Shown here in pieces: positions 8,056 to 15,852 of a stretch of 20,442 bases of DNA. Each line of letters begins with the position of its first letter. Position 1 is the first letter of the stretch. The stretch is from RGIG250 sp964540025 (GTDB lineage Bacteria; Bacillota; Negativicutes; Selenomonadales; Selenomonadaceae), in contig CAZIKQ010000032.1 in NCBI GenBank assembly GCA_964540025.1, forward strand, positions 1 through 20,442, given 5' to 3'. The notes below the pieces were generated by a model. The model did no database searches, was not told the origin of the DNA, and worked only from the letters and a program-made list of their open reading frames with translations. The translations under genes were made by a program, and so were the position numbers.

Positions 8056-8861
8056 GACTGCTTCAGAAAGAAGCTGGCTCCCATCACCGCTCCCAAAAAT
8101 ATTACCGAAAAGGCCACCGCGCCATAATCAACGCCGCTGACCGCCAGGGCTTTCATTCTGGTGCGCCCCTCGCCCCCGTGATAGCAGCGGGCTTCCATGG
8201 CCATGGCCAGCTCGTCCGCCCGGCGGAACGCCGAGATAAACAGCGGTATGAGTATGGGAATTATATTTTTCAGCTGAGTGAGCATATTCCCCGAGGAAAA
8301 ATCCACGCCCCTTGACTGCTGGGCCTTCATAATTTTGTCCGTCTCCTGGAGCAGGGTGGGAACAAACCGCAGGGCAATGGTCATCATCATAGCCAGCTCG
8401 TGAGCGGGCACGCCGATACATTTCAGTGGCTTGAGCAGTCTTTCCAGGGCGTCTGTCAGCATCAACGGCGAGGTGGTCAGCGTAAGGTAGGAGGAAAGGA
8501 CGATGAGCAGCACCAGCCGCAGGGAGATGAAAAAGCCCCGCCAAAAACCTTCCTCCGTAAATTGGAAGATCCACACCTGAGCCACCACCCGGCCGGGCAT
8601 TGAGGCAAAATGAATGAGAAAGGTAAACAGAAGTATCCACCAGAGGGGTTTTACCGACCGGATGATGATTTTGGCCGGTATTCCTGATAAGGCGCCCAGA
8701 ATAATGGTCAGAAAAGTCAGCGCCCCGTAGGGAACCGGTCCGTCAATGAGAAAAAGGGACACCAGAAAGAAAAACATCAGGATGATTTTTACCCGGGGAT
8801 CCATCCGGTGAAGCACTGACTGGCCGGGGAAGAACTGACCAATCGTAATATCCGAAATCAT
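8052..8861 (-). CDS. ecfT: ECF transporter transmembrane (T) component EcfT
   Basis: EcfT is the membrane scaffold that couples the two ATPases to exchangeable substrate-binding S components for vitamins and metals. The 269-aa protein begins with the usual DPRVKI segment after the first residues and has several membrane helices between about 25 and 170. The two coupling motifs contacting the ATPases are recognisable as QQSRGVDF (181-188) and ARCYHGG (224-230). The gene starts with ATG overlapping the ecfA2 stop by one base (TGATG) and ends in an ATGA overlap with truA. No S-component gene is present, so this is a shared, group II-type energising module. Confidence 0.95.
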   Translation of the reverse strand: MISDITIGQFFPGQSVLHRMDPRVKIILMFFFLVSLFLIDGPVPYGALTFLTIILGALSGIPAKIIIRSVKPLWWILLFTFLIHFASMPGRVVAQVWIFQFTEEGFWRGFFISLRLVLLIVLSSYLTLTTSPLMLTDALERLLKPLKCIGVPAHELAMMMTIALRFVPTLLQETDKIMKAQQSRGVDFSSGNMLTQLKNIIPILIPLFISAFRRADELAMAMEARCYHGGEGRTRMKALAVSGVDYGAVAFSVIFLGAVMGASFFLKQS

Positions 8862-9760
8862 CAGCCTTTGCCCCCCCTCTGGTTATTCTTTGCCTTTGGC
8901 GCTGGCCTTTTTGCCGCCATAATGGCCCGGACAGCCCCCTCCACCGTAAGCATATCCTTCGGCTTCAAATTAAGCTTGAGCCCATGGGCCTCCACCGTCC
9001 GCAGCAGGGTAATCAGTCGTGGTAAAAGCAGTCCCGCCGACTCTATCGTCTCCTTGTTGGAATAGGCCTCACAGGGGGCGGCATCCAGCACCAGCCTGCC
9101 CCCGGACAGGACGATAACCCTTTCCGCATAGCGGGCGATGGCATCCATATCGTGGGAGACAAAAATAATAGTCATGTGCCGTTTTTCGTGGAGCTCCCGG
9201 ATCTTCTCCAACAGCTCGTCCCGGCCTTGGGGATTGAGGCCGGCCGTCGGTTCATCCAATACCAGATATTTAGGGGAAAGGGCAACGACCCCGGCAATTG
9301 CTACCCGCCGCATCTCGCCGCCGGAGAGGCCAAAAGGACTTTTCTTACGGTAGGCCTCGTAATCAACCCCCACAAACTCCATGGCCATTTTTACTCTGGC
9401 CGCTATCTCCTTTTCCGAAAGGCCCCGGTTTTTTTGCCCAAAGGCGATATCGGCCTCTACCGTTTCCTCGAAAAGCTGATGCTCCGGATACTGAAACACC
9501 ATCCCTACCTTGTCCCGGGCGGCTTTGACCTCCTTGCCCTTACCGGACAGGCTCTGACCGTCCACTGCCACCTCTCCGGAGGTAGGCTGGAGCAGTCCGT
9601 TCATGTGCTGGATCAGGGTGGACTTGCCGCTGCCGGTGTGACCGGCAATGGCAACGAAGGAACCCTCCTCCACCGTCAGGCTCACATCATCCAGCGCCTT
9701 GCTCTCGAAGGGCGTTCCGGGCATATAGGTGTAGCTTACATTCTTAATTTCTATTGACAT
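8861..9760 (-). CDS. ecfA2: ECF transporter ATPase EcfA2
   Basis: This second ECF ATPase (299 aa) forms a heterodimer with EcfA1. It has Walker A GHTGSGKST (40-48), Q-loop FQYPEHQLFEETV characteristic of EcfA2, signature LSGGE (145-149), Walker B YLVLDE (165-170) and the switch histidine in VSHDMD. The last 15 or so residues are a Lys/Arg/Pro/Gly-rich tail. The ATG start lies inside the last codons of ecfA1 (10-base overlap) with no separate ribosome binding site, which indicates translational coupling. Confidence 0.95.
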   Translation of the reverse strand: MSIEIKNVSYTYMPGTPFESKALDDVSLTVEEGSFVAIAGHTGSGKSTLIQHMNGLLQPTSGEVAVDGQSLSGKGKEVKAARDKVGMVFQYPEHQLFEETVEADIAFGQKNRGLSEKEIAARVKMAMEFVGVDYEAYRKKSPFGLSGGEMRRVAIAGVVALSPKYLVLDEPTAGLNPQGRDELLEKIRELHEKRHMTIIFVSHDMDAIARYAERVIVLSGGRLVLDAAPCEAYSNKETIESAGLLLPRLITLLRTVEAHGLKLNLKPKDMLTVEGAVRAIMAAKRPAPKAKNNQRGGKG

Positions 9761-10581
9761 AGCGCAGCGGCCAGCTCCTCATCGGTCATTATACCCTCCG
9801 GCAGCTTCAGTCCATTCCTTCTCAGGCGGGCGGCTACTTCCGCCGCCAATGGCGCCTCAAGCCCCAGTGATTTCATTTCCTGTTCCCGGCAGTAAACCTC
9901 CCGGGGCGTTCCCTCCATAACGGCCTGTCCCTTGCTGAGGACGATTACCCGGTCTGCCCCGATGGCTTCTTCCATGAAGTGGGTAATGAGAATTATGGTT
10001 ATCCCCTGTTCCCGATGGAGGCGCTTCACCGTTTCCATGAGGCTGCGGCGGCCCACCGGGTCAAGCATGGAGGTAGGTTCATCCAGCACGAGACAGCGGG
10101 TCTGCATGGCCAGGGCTCCGGCAATGGCAACGCGCTGCTTCTGGCCGCCGGAAAGAAGATGGGGCGCGAACTCCCGGTATTTCTCCATGCGGACACTGTC
10201 CAGGGCTTCCTTTACCCGCTGCCGGATTTCCTCCGGGGGAACCCCCAGGTTTTCCGGGCCGAAAGCCACATCATCCTCAACGATAGCGGCGATTATCTGA
10301 TTGTCCGGGTTTTGAAAGACCATGCCCACGGTCTTTCTTATCTCCCAAAGCTCCGCCGGGTCCGCCGTGTTTCGGCCGTCAACGGTTACGCTGCCCGCTG
10401 TGGGCAGCAATATGGCATTTAGATGCTTGGCCAGCGTGGACTTGCCGCTGCCATTAGTGCCCACGATGGCCAAAAACTCTCCTTCTTCGACGGAGATATT
10501 TATTCCCTTCAGCGCCGGAGGCTCTGCCTCGTCTCTTCCCTCATAGCGGTGAACGAGATTCTCTATTTCAATGAACGCCAC
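9751..10581 (-). CDS. ecfA1: ECF transporter ATPase EcfA1
   Basis: This is the first gene of the ECF energising module, 276 aa. It has Walker A GTNGSGKST (41-49), Q-loop FQNPDNQI (89-96) typical of EcfA1, signature LSGGQ (143-147), Walker B CLVLDE (163-168), D-loop SMLDP and the switch histidine in ITHFMEE. I start it at GTG 10581, with AAGGA eight bases upstream. An in-frame ATG at 10662 would add 27 residues of non-family, Ile/Phe-rich sequence that runs over the promoter and has no ribosome binding site. The gene heads a run of seven minus-strand genes with overlaps or short gaps down to the terminator at 5062. Confidence 0.94.
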   Translation of the reverse strand: MAFIEIENLVHRYEGRDEAEPPALKGINISVEEGEFLAIVGTNGSGKSTLAKHLNAILLPTAGSVTVDGRNTADPAELWEIRKTVGMVFQNPDNQIIAAIVEDDVAFGPENLGVPPEEIRQRVKEALDSVRMEKYREFAPHLLSGGQKQRVAIAGALAMQTRCLVLDEPTSMLDPVGRRSLMETVKRLHREQGITIILITHFMEEAIGADRVIVLSKGQAVMEGTPREVYCREQEMKSLGLEAPLAAEVAARLRRNGLKLPEGIMTDEELAAALCQ

Positions 10582-10627
10582 TTTTTCTATCCTTATTATG
10601 CTGCTTTGAAAAAATTTTAACTTAAAT

Positions 10628-10657
10628 ATTATAATGCCATTGTTCAAGAAAATGCAA
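10628..10657 (-). promoter_or_regulatory. Probable promoter of the ecf-truA-amino-acid transporter operon
   Basis: On the minus strand TTGCAT (10652-10657), an 18-bp spacer and TATAAT (10628-10633) give transcription from about 10621, roughly 40 bases before the ecfA1 GTG. An inverted repeat AATGCC/GGCATT (10633-10638 and 10658-10663) brackets the element and could be an operator, although it may be chance. Confidence 0.6.
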
Positions 10658-10714
10658 GGCATTTTGCTCCTGTTGGCATAGAGCGGTTTTCCCCTCCCAT
10701 CCTTTTATTTAATG

Positions 10715-10754
10715 GTAAATATATATTTACTATTCAGAGCGAATAGTGTACAAT
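10715..10754 (+). promoter_or_regulatory. marR promoter with two overlapping inverted repeats
   Basis: TTTACT (10726-10731), a 17-bp spacer and TACAAT (10749-10754) form a plausible promoter. A perfect 16-bp palindrome (10715-10730, centre ATAT) covers the -35 element. A second inverted repeat, TATTC-AGAGC-GAATA (10731-10745), fills the spacer. MarR proteins commonly repress their own promoter through such palindromes, so autoregulation is likely. Confidence 0.6.
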
Positions 10755-10787
10755 GAAAAAAAGCTGAATTTGAACGGAGGGTACAGT

Positions 10788-11240
10788 ATGGGGCAGACGA
10801 ACCGAGAGGATATTGCCAGGGAATTCATGACGTCCGTCTGGAGTATCCACAACAACTTTCTCCGCAAACAAAAGCTGCCTCTGCCGCTGAACCAGTTCGC
10901 CGTTCTCATTGATTTATTCAGTGAAGCCGACCCGTTGGCCATTCACGAGCTTTCGGAAAGACTGCAGATAAAGAAACAGCAAATGACTGTGATCATCAGC
11001 CGTCTGGAGGCTGTCGGCTGTATCAGCCGCACTTCAAAGGACAGCGACCGCCGCTACAGTGGGATAAAACTCACAAAAAAAGGCACCGCTATAATCAATG
11101 ACTATTTATCCGGTATGTATACCCGGTTTTTACACCGGCTGGACCGCCTCAAGCCGGAGCATCAGCAGCTGCTCTCCGATTCCTTCCGCCAATTCAACCA
11201 CTCCCTGGACATTTTGACTACAAAAGATAAAGAGCTGTGA
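10788..11240 (+). CDS. MarR family transcriptional regulator
   Basis: This 150-aa protein has the MarR layout: N- and C-terminal dimerisation helices around a winged helix. The helix-turn-helix spans about 49-75 (LAIHELSERLQIKKQQ, then the recognition helix TVIISRLEAVG). The wing has the typical D-R-R (DSDRRY, 85-90) followed by KLTKKG. Start: ATG 10788 with GGAGGG six bases upstream. An in-frame GTG at 10746 overlaps the promoter and has no ribosome binding site. The ligand and targets are unknown. It is divergent from the ecf operon, so it may control that operon as well as itself. No efflux pump or resistance gene is adjacent. Confidence 0.9.
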   Translation: MGQTNREDIAREFMTSVWSIHNNFLRKQKLPLPLNQFAVLIDLFSEADPLAIHELSERLQIKKQQMTVIISRLEAVGCISRTSKDSDRRYSGIKLTKKGTAIINDYLSGMYTRFLHRLDRLKPEHQQLLSDSFRQFNHSLDILTTKDKEL

Positions 11241-11264
11241 AAATTTCACAGCTCTTTGTTTTTT
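11229..11264. terminator. Bidirectional terminator between marR and rnj
   Basis: A 12-bp perfect stem (11229-11240 with 11246-11257, loop AAATT) includes the marR stop codon and is followed on the plus strand by TTTGTTTTTT. On the minus strand it lies 16 bases after the RNase J stop and can serve that gene too. Confidence 0.85.
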
Positions 11265-11273
11265 CCAAACAGA

Positions 11274-12941
11274 TCAAACCTCCATGATTATCGGCAATAT
11301 CATGGGACGGCGGCGGGTTTTCTCGTACAGATAGCGGCTGAGGGCGTCGCGGACGCCGCTCTTGATGGCCGACCACTCCACGTTTCGGCCGTTGCCGCAG
11401 AGGCAGCGGTCAAGGGCGTTCTCAACCCTTACCGTAGCCTCCTCCATCAGCTCCTCCGACTCCCGCACGTACACGAAGCCTCGGGAGACGATATCGGGAC
11501 CCGCCAAGATCTCCCCGGTCTTCCCATCCATGGTTATTACCACGATGATGATTCCGTCCTGGGAAAGCTGACGGCGATCCCTGAGGACGATATTTCCCAC
11601 GTCGCCTACGCCAAGGCCGTCGATGAGGACCCGGCCGGCCGTGACCTTGCCGCCGAAGCCTGCTCCCTCCGCCGTGAACTCGATTATCTGCCCGTTCTCC
11701 CCGATGAAGATATTTTCCTTGGGCATCCCCAGGGACTGGGCCAGCCTGGCATGGGTCACCAGATGGCGGTACTCGCCGTGAACCGGGATAAAATACTTCG
11801 GCCGCACCAGGTTGTGCATGAGCTTCAGCTCCTCCTGACTGGCGTGGCCTGACACGTGGACCCCTTCGCTCTTGCCGTAGATGACATTCGCGCCCAACTT
11901 CATCAGATTGTCAATGGTGCGGGACACCAGCTTTTCATTGCCGGGAATGGGGCTGGCGGAAATGACGATTGTATCGCCCGGCTCGATGGCCACCTTGCGG
12001 TGATCGCTGTTGGCCATACGGGTCAGGGCCGACATGGGCTCTCCCTGGCTGCCGGTAGTAACGATGACCAGCTGTTCAGGGGTGTAGCGGTTTATTTCGT
12101 CAATGTCGATGATCGTCCCCTCCGGGGCATCGATATAACCAAGCTCCAAAGAAATGCTGACAACGTTTACCATGCTGCGGCCCAAAATCGCTACCTTGCG
12201 CTTATACTCTACCGCGGTATCGATAACCTGCTGGATCCGGTGAACGTTCGAGGAGAAGGTAGCGACGATTATCCGCTTGCGGGCGGTGCGAAAGGCCCTT
12301 TCGAAGGCGGCTCCCACCGTTTTCTCGCTGGGGGTATGACCATTGCGTTCCGCATTGGTGCTGTCCGCCATCATCACCAGCACGCCCTTATTGCCCAGAT
12401 CCGTGAACCGGCGGAAATCGGTCATGCTGCCGTCGATGGGGGTATAGTCCAGCTTAAAGTCACCGGTGTGGACGACCATCCCCATGGGCGTCCTGATAGC
12501 GAAGCCTACCGCGTCGGGAATACTGTGATTTACCCGGATAAATCCTACGTTAAAGCAGCCGGCGTTTACGCTTTCCCCGGCTGATATCGCCTTCAGCCCG
12601 CCGCTGTTTACGCCGTTTTCCTTCAGCCGCCCCTCCAAAATGCCCAGGGTCAGGCGGGTTCCGTACACGGGCACGTTCAGGTGCTTCAACACGTAGGGCA
12701 AGGCCCCGATATGATCCTCATGGCCATGGGTCAGGAAAATAGCCCGCAGCTTGTCCTGATTTTCCAGCAGATAGGAAATATCCGGGATCACCAGATCGAT
12801 GCCCAGCATATCCTCATCCGGAAACATAAGCCCGGCGTCGATGAGGATCATCTCATCATCGTAGCGGATGACGGTCATATTTTTGCCGATTTCTCCCAGA
12901 CCGCCAAGGGGAATTATTTGCAGTTTTGATTTTTTTGCCAA
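11274..12941 (-). CDS. rnj: Ribonuclease J (metallo-beta-lactamase/beta-CASP)
   Basis: RNase J is the 5'-3' exonuclease and endonuclease central to mRNA decay and rRNA maturation in many Bacillota. The metallo-beta-lactamase motif HGHEDH lies at 72-77. The beta-CASP segment follows, with DGSMTDFRRF, MADSTNAER, ATFSSNVHRIQQ and later SGHASQEELK and PVHGEYRHL. Start: TTG 12941 with GGAGGTG five bases upstream gives 555 aa, the usual RNase J length and N-terminus (AKKSKLQIIPLGGLGEIGKN). An in-frame ATG at 12989 would add 16 unrelated residues. Only one copy is visible, so whether it is J1 or J2 cannot be told. It is monocistronic behind a long leader. Confidence 0.95.
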   Translation of the reverse strand: MAKKSKLQIIPLGGLGEIGKNMTVIRYDDEMILIDAGLMFPDEDMLGIDLVIPDISYLLENQDKLRAIFLTHGHEDHIGALPYVLKHLNVPVYGTRLTLGILEGRLKENGVNSGGLKAISAGESVNAGCFNVGFIRVNHSIPDAVGFAIRTPMGMVVHTGDFKLDYTPIDGSMTDFRRFTDLGNKGVLVMMADSTNAERNGHTPSEKTVGAAFERAFRTARKRIIVATFSSNVHRIQQVIDTAVEYKRKVAILGRSMVNVVSISLELGYIDAPEGTIIDIDEINRYTPEQLVIVTTGSQGEPMSALTRMANSDHRKVAIEPGDTIVISASPIPGNEKLVSRTIDNLMKLGANVIYGKSEGVHVSGHASQEELKLMHNLVRPKYFIPVHGEYRHLVTHARLAQSLGMPKENIFIGENGQIIEFTAEGAGFGGKVTAGRVLIDGLGVGDVGNIVLRDRRQLSQDGIIIVVITMDGKTGEILAGPDIVSRGFVYVRESEELMEEATVRVENALDRCLCGNGRNVEWSAIKSGVRDALSRYLYEKTRRRPMILPIIMEV

Positions 12942-13135
12942 AATTACACCTCCATATTCTGTAATGATTGCCGAGACAAAGGAAAACAATCCCCCTAAAA
13001 ACCGCCGAAATTGAACACAAAAACAGCGCCCTCACGGGTGAATCATGATTCCGTTCCACCGGCAGGAAGGGTGCATATTCCGAGCCAACCCATCTGTCCG
13101 GCGGTTTTGTAATGTCTGCCGTACAAATCACTATC
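12942..13135 (-). promoter_or_regulatory. Long structured 5' leader of the RNase J mRNA
   Basis: Given the promoter at 13142-13170, the transcript has a leader of about 190 nt. A perfect 10-bp long-range stem joins 13099-13108 with 12998-13007 and encloses 91 nt. On the minus strand the 3' arm ends in TTTTT, so the structure could act as an attenuator. The enclosed part contains the 12-bp palindrome GAATCATGATTC (13040-13051). I do not recognise a known riboswitch or T-box. Autoregulation of RNase J through its leader is a possibility only. Confidence 0.4.
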
Positions 13136-13141
13136 TTGCAT

Positions 13142-13181
13142 ATTATAACGCAGCTCCGGCCAAAATGCAAAACAATTTTGG
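13142..13181 (-). promoter_or_regulatory. rnj promoter with inverted repeat over the -35 element
   Basis: On the minus strand TTGCAT (13165-13170), a 17-bp spacer and TATAAT (13142-13147) form a good promoter. A 7-bp inverted repeat, CCAAAAT (13160-13166) and ATTTTGG (13175-13181), overlaps the -35 box and could be an operator. Confidence 0.65.
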
Positions 13182-13228
13182 AATTTCTCCTTCCTGCCCC
13201 TCGAAAGTCTTCATTCCAGAAAAATCCG

Positions 13229-13258
13229 TTGCCAGATACCAGGCCCAGGCATTATAAT
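13229..13258 (+). promoter_or_regulatory. Promoter of the C_GCAxxG_C_C protein gene
   Basis: TTGCCA (13229-13234), an 18-bp spacer and TATAAT (13253-13258) lie about 57 bases before the start codon. This promoter and the rnj promoter diverge from the same intergenic stretch. Confidence 0.6.
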
Positions 13259-13314
13259 GATTACAACAGAAATACCAGTGAGGTATCATTCCACAGATAA
13301 AAGGAGGTATTTTC

Positions 13315-13848
13315 ATGGAAAACAATACTGCTGACCTTCAAGGGCGCCGGGAAAAAGTGGTAGCCCTGGCCATCGAAAACTTCAAGAGCGGGCTCAACTG
13401 TGCGGAATGCGTCTACGACGCTCTCCTTCGGGCCGGCGAGCTGAATGCTGCCCCGGAAACGAGAGCGATGGCCATCGGCTTCGGCGGCGGCATCGGTCTC
13501 TCCGGCTTCACCTGCGGCGCCCTTTCCGCGGCGGTTATGGCCAACGGAGCCGTCTATGGACGCTCTGATCCCTGGTCGGTGGATCCTGAGGTTCGCGGCC
13601 ATGAAATCGCTGAAAAGTACTATCGCCGCTACAATCATCTGGTTCATGATTTTCAGGAAGCAAACGGCGGCGTCCTCTGCCGGGATATTTGCGGCAAGTA
13701 TGATGACTGGCACTCAAAGGAACGCCGGAAAATGTGCCTGAAATTGATTGGCAATACGGCGGGCCTGGCTTTCGATTATCTCCAGATGGACAACGAAAAA
13801 GCTTTTTCCCTTCCCTATTACCCCGGAAACATGGGGAACGCCGAATAA
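13315..13848 (+). CDS. C_GCAxxG_C_C family cysteine-rich protein
   Basis: This 177-aa protein belongs to the small redox-type family named after its cysteine pattern. Cysteines sit at 29 and 32 (NCAEC), 67 (GFTCGALSAAVMANG), 122 and 126 (LCRDIC) and 141. The glycine-rich stretch GFGGGIGLSG before C67 is also typical. No signal peptide is seen. Family members are common in anaerobes and are assumed to bind a metal or do redox chemistry, but no reaction is established that I know of. Start: ATG with AAGGAGG seven bases upstream. Its own promoter and terminator make it monocistronic. Confidence 0.85.
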   Translation: MENNTADLQGRREKVVALAIENFKSGLNCAECVYDALLRAGELNAAPETRAMAIGFGGGIGLSGFTCGALSAAVMANGAVYGRSDPWSVDPEVRGHEIAEKYYRRYNHLVHDFQEANGGVLCRDICGKYDDWHSKERRKMCLKLIGNTAGLAFDYLQMDNEKAFSLPYYPGNMGNAE

Positions 13849-13863
13849 TTTCCGCCAGACAGG

Positions 13864-13896
13864 ACTGCCGTGCTTTGCCGGGCATGGCAGTTTTTG
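13864..13896 (+). terminator. Terminator after the C_GCAxxG_C_C gene
   Basis: A 10-bp stem with one G-T pair (13864-13873 with 13882-13891) is followed by a TTTTT run and TCTTTCC. It lies 15 bases downstream of the stop codon. Confidence 0.85.
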
Positions 13897-13949
13897 TCTT
13901 TCCTTTTATCCTGACCGAATGATACAAATTATTTGCAAAGGGCCATGAA

Positions 13950-14909
13950 ATGATCTATCGCTTCACTGTTCCCCCGGAAATCGATGCCATCCCGGCCCGG
14001 GCGTTCTGTACCCGCTATCTTGGTTTGTCCCACCGGCTGTGGAAGCGGCTGAAGTGGGAGGGGCGAACCACCGTAAACGGCATTGAGGTGAGAGTCGCCA
14101 TTACCACTCTGCACGGCGGGGATGAGTTCGTCGGCGAGCTGCCGGAAACAGACAATCTGAAGCCCCCGCCCCCGGACGCCCTCCTCCCGGAGCTGAACGT
14201 CCTGTACGAGGACGAGCGGCTCCTGATTCTCAACAAGCCCTCCGGTCTCCTGGTTCATCCTACTCCCCGGGAGCCGGTTTCCCTGCTGGGAGCCGCCGTT
14301 CTCCGCCGCTATCGGGAGCGGGGAGAAGACAGCATCTTCCACCTGGTTCACCGGCTGGACCGGAATACCTCCGGGCTTCTCATCATCGCCCGACAGCCTC
14401 AGGTACAGCACCAGCTCATGAAGGACGGGGCAAAATGCTTCTCCCGCAGCTATCTGGCCGTCATCTGCGGCGAGCTCCCCGAAAAACAGGGAACCGTCGA
14501 CCTGCCCTTGGGGCCAAAGGATGGCAGCCTAATCGAGCAGTGCGTCCGAACCGATGAAAGGGGCAAGCCCGCCGTTACCCGCTATCAGACGATTGCCACC
14601 GGCAATTATCAGGGAAAGCTGTACTCACTGCTGGATGTCTCTCTGGAGACAGGCCGCACCCACCAGATCCGGGCTCATTTTGCCCACTTGGGCCACCCCC
14701 TTCTGGGAGATGACCTGTACGGCCCGCCCCGGGAGGAGAACGACCCAATCCCCCGGCAGGCGCTCCATGCCTACAAAATTCTTCTGACCCAGCCCTGGAA
14801 GAACGGCGAGCTCCTCTCCCTCACCGCTCCTCCCCCGGAAGACCTGCAAAACCTCATTGATTTATTATTCCCCCAGGCTGAGCTGACCAAGCTTTATGAA
14901 TCCCGTTAG
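13950..14909 (+). CDS. RluA family 23S rRNA pseudouridine synthase (RluD-like)
   Basis: This 319-aa enzyme isomerises uridine in RNA. An S4-like N-terminal part (about 15-65) precedes the catalytic domain, which carries HRLDRNTSG (134-142, catalytic D137). Further family segments are LLILNKPSGLLVHPT (91-105), RSYLAVICG and ETGRTHQIRAHFAHLGHPLLGD. Start: ATG with AAAGGG seven bases upstream. Which of the RluA/C/D sites it modifies cannot be told; Bacillota usually carry several paralogues. The small HTH gene begins nine bases after its stop and is probably co-transcribed. No clear promoter is visible in the 50 bases after the preceding terminator. Confidence 0.9.
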   Translation: MIYRFTVPPEIDAIPARAFCTRYLGLSHRLWKRLKWEGRTTVNGIEVRVAITTLHGGDEFVGELPETDNLKPPPPDALLPELNVLYEDERLLILNKPSGLLVHPTPREPVSLLGAAVLRRYRERGEDSIFHLVHRLDRNTSGLLIIARQPQVQHQLMKDGAKCFSRSYLAVICGELPEKQGTVDLPLGPKDGSLIEQCVRTDERGKPAVTRYQTIATGNYQGKLYSLLDVSLETGRTHQIRAHFAHLGHPLLGDDLYGPPREENDPIPRQALHAYKILLTQPWKNGELLSLTAPPPEDLQNLIDLLFPQAELTKLYESR

Positions 14910-14918
14910 AGGCGCACG

Positions 14919-15389
14919 ATGATAAACAGAATCAAGCAGTACCGGCTGCAAGCCGGGCTCACCCCCCAGGCAGTCTCCGCCATGTTCAAAATTCCCTACG
15001 ATACGATCATCAAATGGGAAAAAGAAGAGCTGACCCCGCCCCCCTGGGCTGAGGAAATGGTGGTGAACGCCCTCAGGAAAAAATCAAAGACGGAAAACGA
15101 CCGGGCAAAAGCCAGATTTAAGCTGCCCTACATAAGGAGCGATAAGACCCCGGAGGAAATCGCCGCCGCCAACGCCGCCCGCCGCTGGGTGAATCCAACC
15201 CGCAACTGTCCGCTGCCGGAGGTAAAGCCCCCGACCCAGCGGATCATGCCCCTGACGCTCCAGACCGTTCCCTCTGCTCTCCCGAAGCCCCCCGCCAATC
15301 AGCTTAACCTCCCCGCTCCCCGGGAGAAAAAGGATATCAACGCCATTCTGGCGGCGGCAAAAGCCGCCGCCGAGGATTATGACGGCTGA
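14919..15389 (+). CDS. Small HTH domain protein with proline-rich tail
   Basis: The 156-aa product has two parts. Residues 1-55 resemble an XRE/Cro-type helix-turn-helix (IKQYRLQAGLTPQAVSAMF, then IPYDTIIKWEKEE). Residues from about 60 to 156 are rich in Pro, Ala, Lys and Arg and look disordered, ending in an alanine-rich helix-prone piece (INAILAAAKAAAEDYDG). I do not recognise a named family. The coding sequence follows the pseudouridine synthase by nine bases with only a weak ribosome binding site and is closed by the terminator at 15440. A DNA-binding role is inferred only from the HTH. Confidence 0.7.
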   Translation: MINRIKQYRLQAGLTPQAVSAMFKIPYDTIIKWEKEELTPPPWAEEMVVNALRKKSKTENDRAKARFKLPYIRSDKTPEEIAAANAARRWVNPTRNCPLPEVKPPTQRIMPLTLQTVPSALPKPPANQLNLPAPREKKDINAILAAAKAAAEDYDG

Positions 15390-15439
15390 TTCTACCCTGG
15401 CTGAAAAATCCTGCCTGAACCGGCTTCACGGACAACGCA

Positions 15440-15472
15440 AAAACCGCCCCGGCAAGCCGGGGCGGTTTTGAT
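15440..15472. terminator. Terminator after the HTH gene (left member of a terminator pair)
   Basis: A 13-bp perfect GC-rich stem (15440-15452 with 15457-15469) with loop CAAG has an A-run and a T-run on either side. The same 27-nt sequence recurs inverted at 16244-16270 with one mismatch. Confidence 0.9.
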
Positions 15473-15573
15473 TATTCGGAGCGTTAGTTGCTTACATAGC
15501 AGGATCGACTTGAGTCGCCCTTCAATTTTTACTTCGACTATACCTTTGACCGCGTCTTTAGTCATAACTTTAC

Positions 15574-15852
15574 TCAAAATAAATCGCTGTGCGAGCCGGT
15601 TCTGGTAAGATATAATATCAACTCGTTGCCGTCTATTTCGTAAACCAATAACCAATCCGGGGTAATATGGCACTCGCGGCAGCCAGCATAATCCCCCGAT
15701 AGCGGATGATCTCTATTCTTTTCCGGTAGCGTCTCTCCCGCCGCCAACCGCTTAATAATATTCGTCAGTAAAGAAATATCATACCCGCGCCTTTTAACGC
15801 GCTTTAGATCTTTTTGAAATTTTACAGTTGGTCTTATGTCATACATCGGCAA
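15574..15852 (-). CDS. YafQ family mRNA interferase toxin (type II TA)
   Basis: This 92-aa RelE-superfamily toxin keeps the four residues known to matter in E. coli YafQ. They correspond here to H49 (DHPL), H62 (ECHI), D66 (TPDW) and H88 (SHSDLF), so it should be an active ribosome-dependent mRNA endonuclease. The start is either TTG 15852, with GGAGG six bases upstream, or ATG 15846, with the same GGAGG twelve bases upstream. The family N-terminus (MYDIRPTVKFQKDLK) favours the ATG; the spacing favours the TTG. The gene overlaps the antitoxin by 14 bases, typical of coupled TA pairs. Confidence 0.92.
   Translation of the reverse strand: MPMYDIRPTVKFQKDLKRVKRRGYDISLLTNIIKRLAAGETLPEKNRDHPLSGDYAGCRECHITPDWLLVYEIDGNELILYLTRTGSHSDLF

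Noticed and set aside
12960..13135. T-box or known riboswitch in the rnj leader
   Set aside because: There is no T-box antiterminator sequence on the minus strand and no aptamer core I recognise.
15392..15673. Minus-strand frame of 93 codons downstream of the YafQ toxin
   Set aside because: It overlaps the toxin end and runs through the terminator hairpin; its composition looks non-coding and no family is recognised.
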